Position numbers and translations under genes: made by a program
In this document: positions 42,310-52,231 of the stretch, in pieces
Numbering within the stretch: position 1 is the stretch's first letter
Layout of the letters: each line of letters begins with the position of its first letter
Source of the DNA: Solirubrobacteraceae bacterium
GTDB taxonomy: Bacteria; Actinomycetota; Thermoleophilia; Solirubrobacterales; Solirubrobacteraceae
Direction of reading: 5' to 3'
NCBI GenBank assembly: GCA_030447505.1
Contig: JAUJOT010000006.1
Span: 186,001 to 250,000, forward strand
Length of the DNA: 64,000 bases
Notes under the pieces: generated by a model
Database searches by the model: none
What the model saw: only the letters and a program-made list of their open reading frames with translations
What the model was told of the DNA's origin: nothing

Positions 42310-43035
42310 ATGCCTCGGCGCCTGACGATCTCCCGCCGGGCCGCGACCGCCGCGCGCTGGCCGCTCGGCGTCCTGAAGACGGGCTGGGACTATCTCTGGC
42401 GCACGACGCCGATCGACCGCAGGGACGAGCCGGGCTGCGTCTTCGAGGACAGCCCGCCGCCGCTGCCGCCCGACGCCGACCGCACAGAGCATCAGGGCGT
42501 CGAGGACGGCTTCGGGCCGCTCATGCATCGCTGCTACGTCGCGAGGATCGGCGACGCCCGGATCAGCGGCGAGCAGCTGATCGACGTGTTCGCGGGCGTC
42601 CCCGACCGCGCCGCGCCGAAGGCGCTCGGGAGCTTCGTGAAGCTGCGCGGCGAGGAAGGGGCGCTGCGCGTCGGCGACGAGTTCGTCGTCCGGATGCCCG
42701 GTCCGTGGGACGGGCCGGTGCGCGTCGTCGAGATGATCGACAACGGCTTCGGCCTGGCGACGCTCGAGGGCCATCTCGAGGCCGGCCGGATTCGCTTCAG
42801 CGCAGAGGATCTGGGCCCGGGGCGACTGGAGGTGCGCATCGAGGCCTGGGCGCGCGGCGGCGACCGGCTGTCGAACCTGCTCTTCGACCGCCTGCCGATC
42901 AACAAGGAGGTGCAGCTGCACATGTGGACCTCGGTCCTCGAGCGGCTCATCGAGCTGTCCGGCGGCCGGCGCGACGGGCGCATCGAGATCACGACGCGGC
43001 GCGTCGACCCGGCGCAGCTCGCCGATGCTCGATAG
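42310..43035 (+). CDS. DUF1990-family protein (first of adjacent pair)
   Basis: A 241-residue protein. FVVRMPGPWDGPVRVVEMID, FGLATLEGHLEAGRIRFSAE and WARGGDRLSNLLFDRLPINK match the DUF1990 pattern, a START/SRPBCC-like beta-barrel with a conserved TLEGHxExG turn. Function unknown. The basic N-terminus (MPRRLTISRRAATAARWPLG) is not typical and may associate with membrane. It overlaps the next gene by 11 bp. Confidence 0.78.
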   Translation: MPRRLTISRRAATAARWPLGVLKTGWDYLWRTTPIDRRDEPGCVFEDSPPPLPPDADRTEHQGVEDGFGPLMHRCYVARIGDARISGEQLIDVFAGVPDRAAPKALGSFVKLRGEEGALRVGDEFVVRMPGPWDGPVRVVEMIDNGFGLATLEGHLEAGRIRFSAEDLGPGRLEVRIEAWARGGDRLSNLLFDRLPINKEVQLHMWTSVLERLIELSGGRRDGRIEITTRRVDPAQLADAR

Positions 43036-43693
43036 GCGGCTGGCCGCGACGAAGCGCGCGCAGCGCGCGCTCGCGGAGCTCGCCGACCGGGCGCTGAACT
43101 TCGATCCCGCCGAGCTGGCCGACGCCGGGCCGGGTTCGGGCTGGAACGTCGACGACTACCGCCGGCTGCTGCCGTCCGAGCCGCCGGGCGCTCCCGTCGC
43201 GGGCGCCAGCTTCGAGATCGCCCGGCAGCTCATGTCCGACTACGCGTTCGCCGACCCGAAGATCGTCCGGGCGCTGTACGACCCCGCCCGCGGCCTCGCG
43301 AACCGCAACATGCTGCTGCAGGCTCGCTTCGGCCCGCTGCGCTTCCTCGTCGGCTGCCGCGTCGGTGCGATCGCCGACGAGACGAAGACCGTCGACGGGC
43401 GCTCGCTGCGCATCTGGGGCTGGAGCTACGCCACGCTCGAGGGGCACTTCGAGCGCGGGCAGATGGACTACGCGGTCTGGAAGTGGCTCGACGACGGCGG
43501 CGTCGAGTTTCGCATCCACGTCGTCTCGCGGCCGGCGAGCGTCGGCAACCCGCTGATCCGCCTCGGCTTTCGGCTCGTCGGCCGGCGCGAGCAGCAGCGC
43601 TTCGCGCGGCGGGCCTGCGAGCGGATGGGCGAGCTCGTCGAGCGCGAGCTCGCGCGCGCAGGCGCGCGGCGGTCGACGCCGGCGCACGTCTGA
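43025..43693 (+). CDS. DUF1990-family protein (second of adjacent pair)
   Basis: A 222-residue protein. GSGWNVDDYRRLLPSEPPG opens the typical DUF1990 N-terminal segment, then SFEIARQLMSDYAFADPKIV, WGWSYATLEGHFERGQMDY and VVSRPASVGNPLIRLGFRLV. The family has no established activity. The ATG lies inside the end of the preceding gene, so both are probably made together and may form a heteromer. It converges with ftsX after 8 bp. Confidence 0.85.
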   Translation: MLDRRLAATKRAQRALAELADRALNFDPAELADAGPGSGWNVDDYRRLLPSEPPGAPVAGASFEIARQLMSDYAFADPKIVRALYDPARGLANRNMLLQARFGPLRFLVGCRVGAIADETKTVDGRSLRIWGWSYATLEGHFERGQMDYAVWKWLDDGGVEFRIHVVSRPASVGNPLIRLGFRLVGRREQQRFARRACERMGELVERELARAGARRSTPAHV

Positions 43694-43701
43694 CGGCCGA
43701 G

Positions 43702-44598
43702 CTACACCCGCAGGAAGCGGCGCAGCGACAGGCCGGAGCCGGCCGCGGAGACCGCCACGCTGGCGACGAGCAGGATCGCGACGAGCGCGCCGAAGTTCAC
43801 GGTGTCGGTCGCGGTGATGAGCGAGAACTCCTGCTTGAACGGGTCGATGAAGGCGACCTTGGCGACGAGCAGCAGCAGGATCGCCAGCACCCCGCCCATC
43901 GCGCCCACGAGGACCCCCTCGATGACGAACGGCCAGCGGATGAACCAGTCGGTCGCGCCGACGAGCTTCATGACGGCCACCTCGCGCCGGCGCGCGAGCA
44001 GCGACAGGCGGATCGTGTTGGAGATCAGCAGCACCGAGGCCAGGATGAGGAGCGCGGCGAGGAAGCCGATGCTGAGCTTCACGACCTTCGTGCCGGCGAG
44101 GATCTTGTTCGTCTCGTCGCGGCGGTTCTTGACCTCGTCGATCGCGGGGTGGATCACGGAGCGCTCGCCGCTGGCCGTGACCGGCGCAAGCGCGTCGCGC
44201 AGCTTGCCGACGTTGTCCGGCGAATCGGGCGTCACGCGAAACGTGTCCGGCAGCGGATTGGAGCCCAGCAGCGCGTACGCCTCGGGGTTCTGCTTCTTCT
44301 CCTTCGCGTACGCCTCCGCCTTGGAGACGTAGACGACCTTGCCGACGTGCGGCGTGTCCTGCGTGAGCTTGCGGCGAACGCTCTCGGCCTGCGCGTCGGT
44401 CGCCGTCGTCTTGAGGAAGACGTCGACCAGGACCTTGCCTCGGACCTCGTTGGCGGCGCCGTTCGTCGCCTGCACGATCGGGATGAAGACGCCCAGCACG
44501 AGCATCGTGACGAGCACGGACGCCATCGCCGCGAACGGCGGGCCGGCGTCGCGGCGCAGCGAGCGCGTGACCTCGCGGATGAAGAAGGGGAAGTTCAT
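43702..44598 (-). CDS. ftsX: Cell-division protein FtsX
   Basis: A 298-residue permease-like protein with four membrane helices (about 23-46, 178-200, 226-248 and 268-288) and a large extracellular loop (about 50-170: VDVFLKTTATDAQAESVRRK, SPDNVGKLRDALAPV). The cytosolic ends carry RREVAVMKLVGATDWFIRWP, the FtsE-coupling motif. With FtsE it transmits ATP hydrolysis across the membrane to activate peptidoglycan hydrolases at division. ATG start 2 bp after the ftsE stop. Confidence 0.95.
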   Translation of the reverse strand: MNFPFFIREVTRSLRRDAGPPFAAMASVLVTMLVLGVFIPIVQATNGAANEVRGKVLVDVFLKTTATDAQAESVRRKLTQDTPHVGKVVYVSKAEAYAKEKKQNPEAYALLGSNPLPDTFRVTPDSPDNVGKLRDALAPVTASGERSVIHPAIDEVKNRRDETNKILAGTKVVKLSIGFLAALLILASVLLISNTIRLSLLARRREVAVMKLVGATDWFIRWPFVIEGVLVGAMGGVLAILLLLVAKVAFIDPFKQEFSLITATDTVNFGALVAILLVASVAVSAAGSGLSLRRFLRV

Positions 44599-44600
44599 CC

Positions 44601-45551
<951 letters not shown>

Positions 45552-45693
45552 GTGCCGGGAACCTAGCGGGAGAGCCGCCAGATCGTCCCGCACGCACGCC
45601 GTCTTGCAAAGGCAGGAGCACGGCGGTCGCGGGCGACGACATGGCGGCCGGCGTCGTTTCGCCGCCGCCCTCGCTCGGGTATCGGCAGCCCCG

Positions 45694-46110
45694 ATGGCCA
45701 ACCGCTACGTGCACACCTGCCTTCGCGTCCGCGATCCCGAGGCGTCGCAGCGGTTCTACGGTGCGCTCGGCTTCGAGCCGCGCGGCCGGCTGAACTTCGA
45801 GTCGGCCTACAACCTCTACATGGGCCTTCCGGGCGGCGGCGACGTCCTCGAGCTGACCGTCAACCGCGGCCACGACGAGCCCTACGACCTCGGCACGGGC
45901 TACAACCACATGGCGCTCGCGGTCGACGACGTCGAGGCGGTGCTGCGCGACCTCGAGCCGCTCGGCGTGCGGCCCGAGAAGCCGCCCTACCACCCCGGCG
46001 GGCGGGACGACCTCCCGCTGATCGCGTTCGTCGCCGATCCGGACGGCTACCGCATCGAGCTCATCGACGGCGGCGTCTTCGCGACACCGCAGGACGAGGC
46101 GGACGAGTAG
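45694..46110 (+). CDS. Lactoylglutathione lyase-like protein (glyoxalase I family)
   Basis: A 138-residue VOC protein closely resembling GloA: VHTCLRVRDPEASQRFYGAL, FESAYNLYMGLPGGGDVLEL, YNHMALAVDDVEAVLRDLEP and VADPDGYRIELID. The four metal ligands (His, Glu, His, Glu) are present. Actinobacteria generally lack glutathione, so the physiological hemithioacetal would involve another thiol, or the enzyme may act on other substrates. ATG start at 45694. Confidence 0.85.
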   Translation: MANRYVHTCLRVRDPEASQRFYGALGFEPRGRLNFESAYNLYMGLPGGGDVLELTVNRGHDEPYDLGTGYNHMALAVDDVEAVLRDLEPLGVRPEKPPYHPGGRDDLPLIAFVADPDGYRIELIDGGVFATPQDEADE

Positions 46111-46138
46111 ACCGACGCGCCCTCGTATCATCCGCCGC

Positions 46139-48526
46139 GTGACGGCGTCGACGCCGAACCGGCACCGATGGCCGCCCAGCGCCAGCGGCGTGCTTGCACT
46201 CGTGTCCGGTCTGTCGCTCGCCGCGCTGCTCGCCGTCATCGACGTGTGGGCGCAACCGTCGACCGCGGTCATCGGATCGACCGTCGTCGCAGCCGCCGCC
46301 GTCCTCGCCGCCCTGCTCGCTCGCAGCCGCGGACAGATCGGCCGCGATCGCGAGCGCTTCGCGATGCTCACGGCCGTCGCCGAGATGGCCGACGCCACGT
46401 GCGGGCTCCCGGAGACGGTCGCGGCGCTCAACGGCGTCGTCGTGCCGGCCGCTGCCGACATCTGCATCGTCGACGTCATCAGCAGCGGCGAGCTGCAGCG
46501 CCTCTCCGTCGAGGTGGCCGGAGGTGCCGGCGATATCGCGGCGGCGATCGCCGCCCGTCCTCCGGGGACGGCCGATGCCCTCGGCGACCCCGAGCAGCCG
46601 CGCCTGATCCGGACGTTCGACGACGCGCTGCTGCAGAAGCTCGCGACCGACGCGGAGGACCTCGAGCAGCTGGGCGCGCTCGGGGCGCTGTCCGCCGTGG
46701 TCCTGCCGCTGCGCGCGCGCGGGCGCAGGCTCGGGTCGCTGACGCTGATCGTGACGACGAAGTCGGGGCGACGCTACAACGACGACGACCTCGCGTTCGC
46801 GAAGCTGCTCGCCTCCCGCACGGCGCTCGCGCTCGACAACGCCGGGCTGTTCTCCGAGCTCGAGACGATCGAGGCGCAGCTCACGGCCGCGCTCTCGACG
46901 CTGGCCGAGGCGGTCACCGTGCAGCGCGCCGGAGGCGCGCTCATCTACGCCAACGAGGCCGCGGCGCGAATGCTCGATTTCGCCTCCGCGCAGGAGCTGC
47001 TCGCAACGCCTGCCGAGCAGGTCGCGGCGGCTTTCGCGACCACGCACGAGGACGGCTCGCCGCTGCGGACGCATGATCTGCCCGGCTGGCGCGTGCTGAC
47101 GGGCGAGCGCGACCCCGAGCCGCTGACCGTGCGAGCCGTCGATCGGCGGACGGGAGAGATCGAGTGGCGCGTGATGAAGGCGTCCGGCGTCTATGACTCC
47201 GACGGCGACGTCAAGCTCGTCGTCAACGTCATCGAGGACATCAGCGAGGTCAAGCGCGCCGAGCTCACGCAACGTCTGCTCGCGCGCGCGGGCGAGCTGC
47301 TGTCCTCGTCGATGGACTACGAGCGCACGCTGCAGCAGGTCGCCGAGCTCGCCGTCCCCGAGCTCGCCGCGTGGTGCACCGTCGGCATGCCGGACGGCCA
47401 CGGCTATGTCCGCGTCGTCGCCGTCGCGCATGCCGATCCTGACAAGCTCGCGCTGGCGCGCTACATCGCCGAGCGCTATCCGACGCCTGCCGACGCCGCG
47501 ATCGGCACGGCCCAGGTGATCCGTGAGGGACGCCCGCAGCTCCTCAACGAGATCAGCGACGAGCTGCTGGCCGTGGCGGCGCAGGACGACGAGCACCTCA
47601 GGGTGCTGCGCGAGCTCGGCCTGCGGGCCGCGCTGATCGTTCCGATGACAGTGCCGGGGAAGGTCCTGGGCACGCTGACGCTGCTCTCGGACTCCGGCAG
47701 GCGCTTCCGCGACGCCGACGTCGCGCTCGCCGAGGAGCTTGCGCGCCGCGCCGGGACCGCGGTCGAGACCGCGCGCCTGTACACCGAGCGCTCGAACATC
47801 GCGCGGACGCTGCAGACGAGCCTGCTGCCCGGTCGCCTGCCGCAGATGCCGGGCTGGACGGCGGCGACGCTGTACCGGCCGGCGGGCGACGAGAACTGGG
47901 TCGGCGGCGACTTCTACGACGCCTTCGCGGTCCACCGCGGGTGGCTTGCGATCGTCGGCGACGTCGCCGGTCACGGCGCGGAGGCGGCGGCGCTGACGGG
48001 CCTCGCGCGCTACACGCTGCGCACCGCCGCGACGCTGCTCGACGACCCGTTGGGCGCGATCCGCACGCTCAACAGCGAGCTGCTGGCGCTCGACGCGATG
48101 TCGCTGTGCTCGGTCGCCGCGGTGCTGCTGTGCGAGGACGAGGACCGGACCGCGACCGCGGAGATCGTCTGCGCCGGCCATCCGCTGCCGCTGCTCGTGC
48201 GCGGCGGCGCCGTCCGGCCGATCGGCAGCTTCTCGCCGATGCTCGGCGCCTACCCGATCGATGGCTGGGAGCGCACGTCCTACCGCCTCGAGCCGGGCGA
48301 CGTGCTCGTCCTCTTCACCGACGGCGTCTTCGACACCGTCGGCGAGGGCGGGCGCTTCGGCGAGGAGCGCCTCGAGCGGACGCTCGATGGCGTCGCCGAC
48401 GCGCCCGACGCGGTCGCCCGAATCGACGCCGCGCTGAACGCGTTCGAGGTCGGCGAGCAGGCCGACGACACGGCGGTCCTCGCCGTGCAGCGCGTGCCGG
48501 TCGCGGCTGTCGCGCGGCGCCGCTAG
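46139..48526 (+). CDS. GAF-PAS-GAF sensor with SpoIIE/PP2C phosphatase output
   Basis: A 795-residue protein. Two N-terminal membrane helices (about 15-60) are followed by a GAF domain (about 70-235), a PAS domain (about 245-370, ending VVNVIEDISEVKRAELTQRL), a second GAF domain (about 385-540) and a SpoIIE-type PP2C phosphatase (about 560-790). The phosphatase has metal motifs GGDFYDAF, VGDVAGHGAEAAALTGL and LFTDGVFDTVGEG. Such proteins dephosphorylate anti-anti-sigma factors and so control stress sigma factors. GTG start at 46139, 7 nt after TATCAT (46126-46131), a leaderless-type promoter. Confidence 0.9.
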   Translation: MTASTPNRHRWPPSASGVLALVSGLSLAALLAVIDVWAQPSTAVIGSTVVAAAAVLAALLARSRGQIGRDRERFAMLTAVAEMADATCGLPETVAALNGVVVPAAADICIVDVISSGELQRLSVEVAGGAGDIAAAIAARPPGTADALGDPEQPRLIRTFDDALLQKLATDAEDLEQLGALGALSAVVLPLRARGRRLGSLTLIVTTKSGRRYNDDDLAFAKLLASRTALALDNAGLFSELETIEAQLTAALSTLAEAVTVQRAGGALIYANEAAARMLDFASAQELLATPAEQVAAAFATTHEDGSPLRTHDLPGWRVLTGERDPEPLTVRAVDRRTGEIEWRVMKASGVYDSDGDVKLVVNVIEDISEVKRAELTQRLLARAGELLSSSMDYERTLQQVAELAVPELAAWCTVGMPDGHGYVRVVAVAHADPDKLALARYIAERYPTPADAAIGTAQVIREGRPQLLNEISDELLAVAAQDDEHLRVLRELGLRAALIVPMTVPGKVLGTLTLLSDSGRRFRDADVALAEELARRAGTAVETARLYTERSNIARTLQTSLLPGRLPQMPGWTAATLYRPAGDENWVGGDFYDAFAVHRGWLAIVGDVAGHGAEAAALTGLARYTLRTAATLLDDPLGAIRTLNSELLALDAMSLCSVAAVLLCEDEDRTATAEIVCAGHPLPLLVRGGAVRPIGSFSPMLGAYPIDGWERTSYRLEPGDVLVLFTDGVFDTVGEGGRFGEERLERTLDGVADAPDAVARIDAALNAFEVGEQADDTAVLAVQRVPVAAVARRR

Positions 48527-48555
48527 GCGGCGATCACGGACGCTACCTTTCGTCT

Positions 48556-49806
48556 ATGACCACGATCGCTTCCTCCACCCTGGCCAACGGCCTGCCCCTG
48601 CACCGGATCGGCCTCGAGGGAACTCGAGCGGTCACGATCCTCGTCGCCTTCAACGCCGGTGCGCGGACCGAGCTTCCCGCGGAGAACGGCATGGCGCACT
48701 TCCTCGAGCATCTCGTGTTCAAGGGCGGGGAGAAGTTTCCGCACTACCGCGATGTCAACGAGACCGCCGAGATGCTCGGCGGGTCGCTGAACGCCTACAC
48801 GTCGCACGACCTCGTCGCCTTTCACATCACCGCGCGCGCCGAGGCGGCGCTCGAAGCCGCCGACCTGCTGACCGACTTCGTCGGCCGTCCGCACCTCGAT
48901 GCCGACGAGCTCGACCGCGAGCGCGGCGTCGTGATCCAGGAGATCCAGCGCTACAAGGACGAGCCGTCCTCGGTTGCCGAGCAGCTGATCGACCGCGCGG
49001 CGTTCGGCGACCACCCGCTCGGCCGGCCGGTGCTCGGCCCCGAGGAGCACCTGCGCGAGTTCACGCGCGACGCGATCCTCGCCTTCCGCAATCGCCGCTG
49101 GGCGGGCCGGCGGGGCGGCGCGTTCGTCGTCGGCAACCTCGAGCACGTGCCCGAGAACGGCGCGTTCGCCGAGCTCTTCGAGCGCTTTCCGGCGCTCGCG
49201 CCGCCGCAGCCCTTCGAGCCCGCGCCGCCGTTCGAGCCGGAGGTCATCGTCGAGCCGCGAGACACGAACCAGTCGCATCTGCGGATGTCCTATCGCCCGC
49301 GCGTCGACGTCTCCGAGCCCTCCAGGCGCGCGGCGCTCACGATCTACGCGACGCTGCTGGGCGGCTCCATGAGCTCGCGGCTGTTCGACGAGATCCGCGA
49401 GCAGCGCGGCCTGGCGTACTCGGTGTACGCCGCCTCGCACTCGCACGCCGACGTCCCGCTGCTGCAGCTCAGCGCGGGCCTGGACTCGACGAAATGCGTC
49501 GAGGCGTACACGCGGATGCGCGAGATCGTCAGCGAGCTGCGCGACGACGGACCGACCGAGGCCGAGGTGCAGCGCGCACGCGCCTACGCGGCCGGGCGGC
49601 GGATCCTGGCCTTCGAGAACACGAACGCCGTCGCCCGCCATGCGGCCGCGCAGTCGATCGTCTTCGGCGAGAAGATCGATCCCGACGCCGCGATCGCGGC
49701 GCTCGACGCCGTCACGCTCGACGAGGTCGTCGAGGTGGCGGGCGACGTCGCCGACACGTTGGCGGTCGCCTGTGTGGGGCCGCACAGCGAGTCCGACTTC
49801 TCCTGA
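48556..49806 (+). CDS. M16-family zinc peptidase (processing-peptidase-like)
   Basis: A 416-residue protein. Inverted zinc motif HFLEH (48-52), with third ligand Glu129 in VVIQEIQRYKDEP, 77 residues after the second His, as expected for M16. The second, non-catalytic half contains GGSMSSRLFDEIREQRGLAY, the glycine-rich and RxxxY substrate-grip motifs. Bacterial relatives degrade peptides or presequence-like fragments. TACCTT (48544-48549) lies 6 nt before the ATG, with no Shine-Dalgarno. Confidence 0.93.
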   Translation: MTTIASSTLANGLPLHRIGLEGTRAVTILVAFNAGARTELPAENGMAHFLEHLVFKGGEKFPHYRDVNETAEMLGGSLNAYTSHDLVAFHITARAEAALEAADLLTDFVGRPHLDADELDRERGVVIQEIQRYKDEPSSVAEQLIDRAAFGDHPLGRPVLGPEEHLREFTRDAILAFRNRRWAGRRGGAFVVGNLEHVPENGAFAELFERFPALAPPQPFEPAPPFEPEVIVEPRDTNQSHLRMSYRPRVDVSEPSRRAALTIYATLLGGSMSSRLFDEIREQRGLAYSVYAASHSHADVPLLQLSAGLDSTKCVEAYTRMREIVSELRDDGPTEAEVQRARAYAAGRRILAFENTNAVARHAAAQSIVFGEKIDPDAAIAALDAVTLDEVVEVAGDVADTLAVACVGPHSESDFS

Positions 49807-49863
49807 CGCGCTGGACTGGCGGCGAGCTCGCGCGCCACGTCTGGCGCATGAGCGGTCGGCAGC

Positions 49864-50379
49864 TCAGCCCAGGTTGCCGCAGAAGTTCAGCCCGTACTGG
49901 ATCGCCAGCCGGTCGGACTCCGCGCGCGCGGAGCGGAAGGCGTCAAGCGCGGTGCGCACGTCGTTGCCGGCCTTTGCGGCGGCCTGGGCATCCTCGGCGT
50001 TCGCCGCCGCGACGAAGCGCGCCGACGCCCGGCGCAGGTCCTCCAGCAGCGGTTGGGCTGCGCGCACTGAGCGAACGAAGGCCTGCGCCTGCGTCCGTGC
50101 CGGGCCCGACTCGGGCAGCGGGATCTCGGCGAGCCTGTCGGCGAGCTTGTCGTAGAGGTCCGCGAGCTCGTTGTTGGCATCGGCGACCTCTTGGGCGGTC
50201 CTGGGCTCGTTCGAGCGCACCTGCGCGAACTCGCCGAAGAGGTCCTCGCAGACGCCGTCCGCCGCCGAGATGAAGCCCTCCTTCGTCTGCGGGCCGGGGT
50301 CGTCGCCGCCACAGCCCGCGAGCAGGGCGATCGCCAGCAGCATGGCGGTCAGCGTTCGGCGCAAGAGCACCGCGCGCAC
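49864..50379 (-). CDS. Small predicted lipoprotein (171 aa)
   Basis: Signal peptide with lipobox LLAGCGG (Cys23), then an Ala/Asp/Glu-rich helical domain with two further Cys (DGVCEDLFGE and LNFCGNLG) that could form a disulfide. Family unknown. GTG 50379 starts 1 bp after the nadA stop, so it belongs to the nadC-nadA transcript. GTG 50370, 7 nt after TAGGGT, is an alternative start. Confidence 0.75.
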   Translation of the reverse strand: MRAVLLRRTLTAMLLAIALLAGCGGDDPGPQTKEGFISAADGVCEDLFGEFAQVRSNEPRTAQEVADANNELADLYDKLADRLAEIPLPESGPARTQAQAFVRSVRAAQPLLEDLRRASARFVAAANAEDAQAAAKAGNDVRTALDAFRSARAESDRLAIQYGLNFCGNLG

Positions 50380-50380
50380 C

Positions 50381-51358
50381 CTACGAGATCGCGATCATCC
50401 GCTCGATCGGCACCCGCGCGCGCTCGGCCACGTCGGACGGCACCTTGACCTCGTGGACGAGGTCGCGCAGCGCGTCACGCAGCTTCGGCAGCGTCGTCAT
50501 CTTCATGTACGCGCACGAGGCGCGCTCGTTGGCGGCGATGAACTGCGCGTCGGGCGCCGCCTCGCGCAGCGGGTGCAGCATCCCGATCTCCGTCGCGACG
50601 ATCGCCTTCTGGCCCGGCTGCGCGTCGCGCGCGTACTTCAGCATCCCGCCGGTCGAGAGCATGTGCACCCCCTCGGACTCGAGATCTCCGGCGCCGGCGT
50701 ACTCCATCACGGACGTCGAGCAGCCGCACTCCGGATGGATCAGGAACTCGGCGCCCGGGTGCTCGGCGCGGACCTGCTCGATGTCCCTCGGACGGATCCC
50801 GGCGTGGACGTGGCACTCGCCGTCCCAGACGTGCAGCGCGCGCCCGATCCGCCGCTCCACGTACGCCCCCAGGAACATGTCCGGCCCGAACAGGATCTCC
50901 GCGTCCTGGCCGTGCTCGCGCAGGATGTGCTCGACGACGGACACCGCGTTGGCCGACGTGACGCAGTAGTCCGTCATCGCCTTGATCTCGGCCGTCGTGT
51001 TGACGTACATCACCGTGATCGCGCCTGGATGCTGGGCCTGCCAGGCCGCAAGCTGGTCGGGCGTGATCGCGTCGGCGAGCGAGCAGCCGGCGCCGCGATC
51101 GGGGATCAGGACGGTCTTGTCCGGCGACAGGACCGAAGCCGTCTCGGCCATGAAGTGCACGCCGCAGAACGCGATCACGGACGCGTCGGACGCCGCCGCC
51201 CGGCGCGACAGGCCGAGCGAGTCGCCGACGTAGTCTGCGACGTCCTGGATCTCGGGCAGCTGGTAGTTGTGGGCGAGGATGACCGCATCGCGCCGGCTCG
51301 CGAGCGCGCGCACCTCGTCGTTCAGTTCGCCGACGTCATAGAGCTGTAGGAGCGTCAA
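50381..51358 (-). CDS. nadA: Quinolinate synthase NadA
   Basis: A 325-residue iron-sulfur enzyme that condenses iminoaspartate with dihydroxyacetone phosphate to quinolinate. Conserved blocks: AHNYQLPEIQDVADYVGDSL, cluster Cys65 in AFCGVHFMAETA, PDRGAGCSLAD, VNTTAEIKAMTDYCVTSANA, HPECGC (Cys211 and Cys213) and the last Cys in ERASCAYMKM. The TTG start at 51358 overlaps the nadC stop (TTGA). With nadC it forms the de novo NAD unit; no nadB (aspartate oxidase) is in view. Confidence 0.94.
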   Translation of the reverse strand: MTLLQLYDVGELNDEVRALASRRDAVILAHNYQLPEIQDVADYVGDSLGLSRRAAASDASVIAFCGVHFMAETASVLSPDKTVLIPDRGAGCSLADAITPDQLAAWQAQHPGAITVMYVNTTAEIKAMTDYCVTSANAVSVVEHILREHGQDAEILFGPDMFLGAYVERRIGRALHVWDGECHVHAGIRPRDIEQVRAEHPGAEFLIHPECGCSTSVMEYAGAGDLESEGVHMLSTGGMLKYARDAQPGQKAIVATEIGMLHPLREAAPDAQFIAANERASCAYMKMTTLPKLRDALRDLVHEVKVPSDVAERARVPIERMIAIS

Positions 51359-52179
51359 GGCAGCGCCTCCAGGAGCAGCGACAGGTCCAGGGCGGGAGCG
51401 GAGTGCGTGAGCGCCCCGATCGAGATCCAGTCTACGCCCGTCTCCGCGTGCGCCCGCAGGCTGTCGAAGCCGATCCCGCCGCTGGCCTCGAGCTTCGCCC
51501 GGCCCGCGACGTGGGCGACGGTCGCGCGCAGCTCGTCGGGACCCATGTTGTCGAGCAGGATCCGCCCGGCCCCGGCCTGCAGCGCCTCGTCGACCTCCGC
51601 GCGCGTGGAGCACTCGACCTCCAGCGCCAGCTCCGGGAACGCCGCCGTGGCGGCGCGCACCGCCGCCGCGACGCCACCCGCGATCGTGGCGTGGTTCTCC
51701 TTGATGAGCACCATGTCGTACAGACCGGCGCGGTGGTTGCCGCCGCCGCCGGCCACCACCGCGGCCTTCTCCAGGAACCGCAGGCCGGGGGTCGTCTTGC
51801 GCGTGTCGAGGATCTGCGCACCGGTGCCCTCGACCGCCCGGACACAGCGCGCGGTCAGCGTCGCGACGCCCGACAGGCGCTGCAGGAAGTTCAGCGCCGT
51901 GCGCTCGGCGGCCAGCAGCGCGCGCGCGTCGCCGGTCGCGCGCAGCACCGCTGCCGGCGGCTCGCGCCACTCGCCCTCGCGACCGAGCCGCTCGAGCTGC
52001 ACATCTGGATCCAGGGCGAGGAACGCGGCCTCGGCCGCGTCGAGGCCGAAGACGACGCCCGGCTTCTTCTGGTTGATCGTCGCGACGGCGCGCGTCCCCG
52101 CCGCGACGGTCGCCTCGCTCGTGACGTCGACGTCGCCGACGTCCTCGGCGAGCGCGCGCAGGACGAGCTGCTCGAGCAT
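51355..52179 (-). CDS. nadC: Nicotinate-nucleotide pyrophosphorylase (quinolinate phosphoribosyltransferase)
   Basis: A 274-residue enzyme that converts quinolinate and PRPP to nicotinate mononucleotide. Blocks: ALAEDVGDVDVTSEATV, ERTALNFLQRLSGVATLTAR, DTRKTTPGLRFLEKAAVVAG, GGNHRAGLYDMVLIKENH, LEVECSTRAEVDEAL, LLDNMGPDELRA, EASGGIGFDSLRAHAETGVD and ISIGALTHSAPALDLSL. ATG 52179 gives the usual length; TATCCT (52213-52208) upstream would yield a short leader with a weak GGA site. First gene of nadC-nadA-lipoprotein. Confidence 0.96.
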   Translation of the reverse strand: MLEQLVLRALAEDVGDVDVTSEATVAAGTRAVATINQKKPGVVFGLDAAEAAFLALDPDVQLERLGREGEWREPPAAVLRATGDARALLAAERTALNFLQRLSGVATLTARCVRAVEGTGAQILDTRKTTPGLRFLEKAAVVAGGGGNHRAGLYDMVLIKENHATIAGGVAAAVRAATAAFPELALEVECSTRAEVDEALQAGAGRILLDNMGPDELRATVAHVAGRAKLEASGGIGFDSLRAHAETGVDWISIGALTHSAPALDLSLLLEALP

Positions 52180-52231
52180 TTCTGATCCGGTCCTCACGAG
52201 TGGGCGCAGGATACGGGGGAAGATGAGCAGG

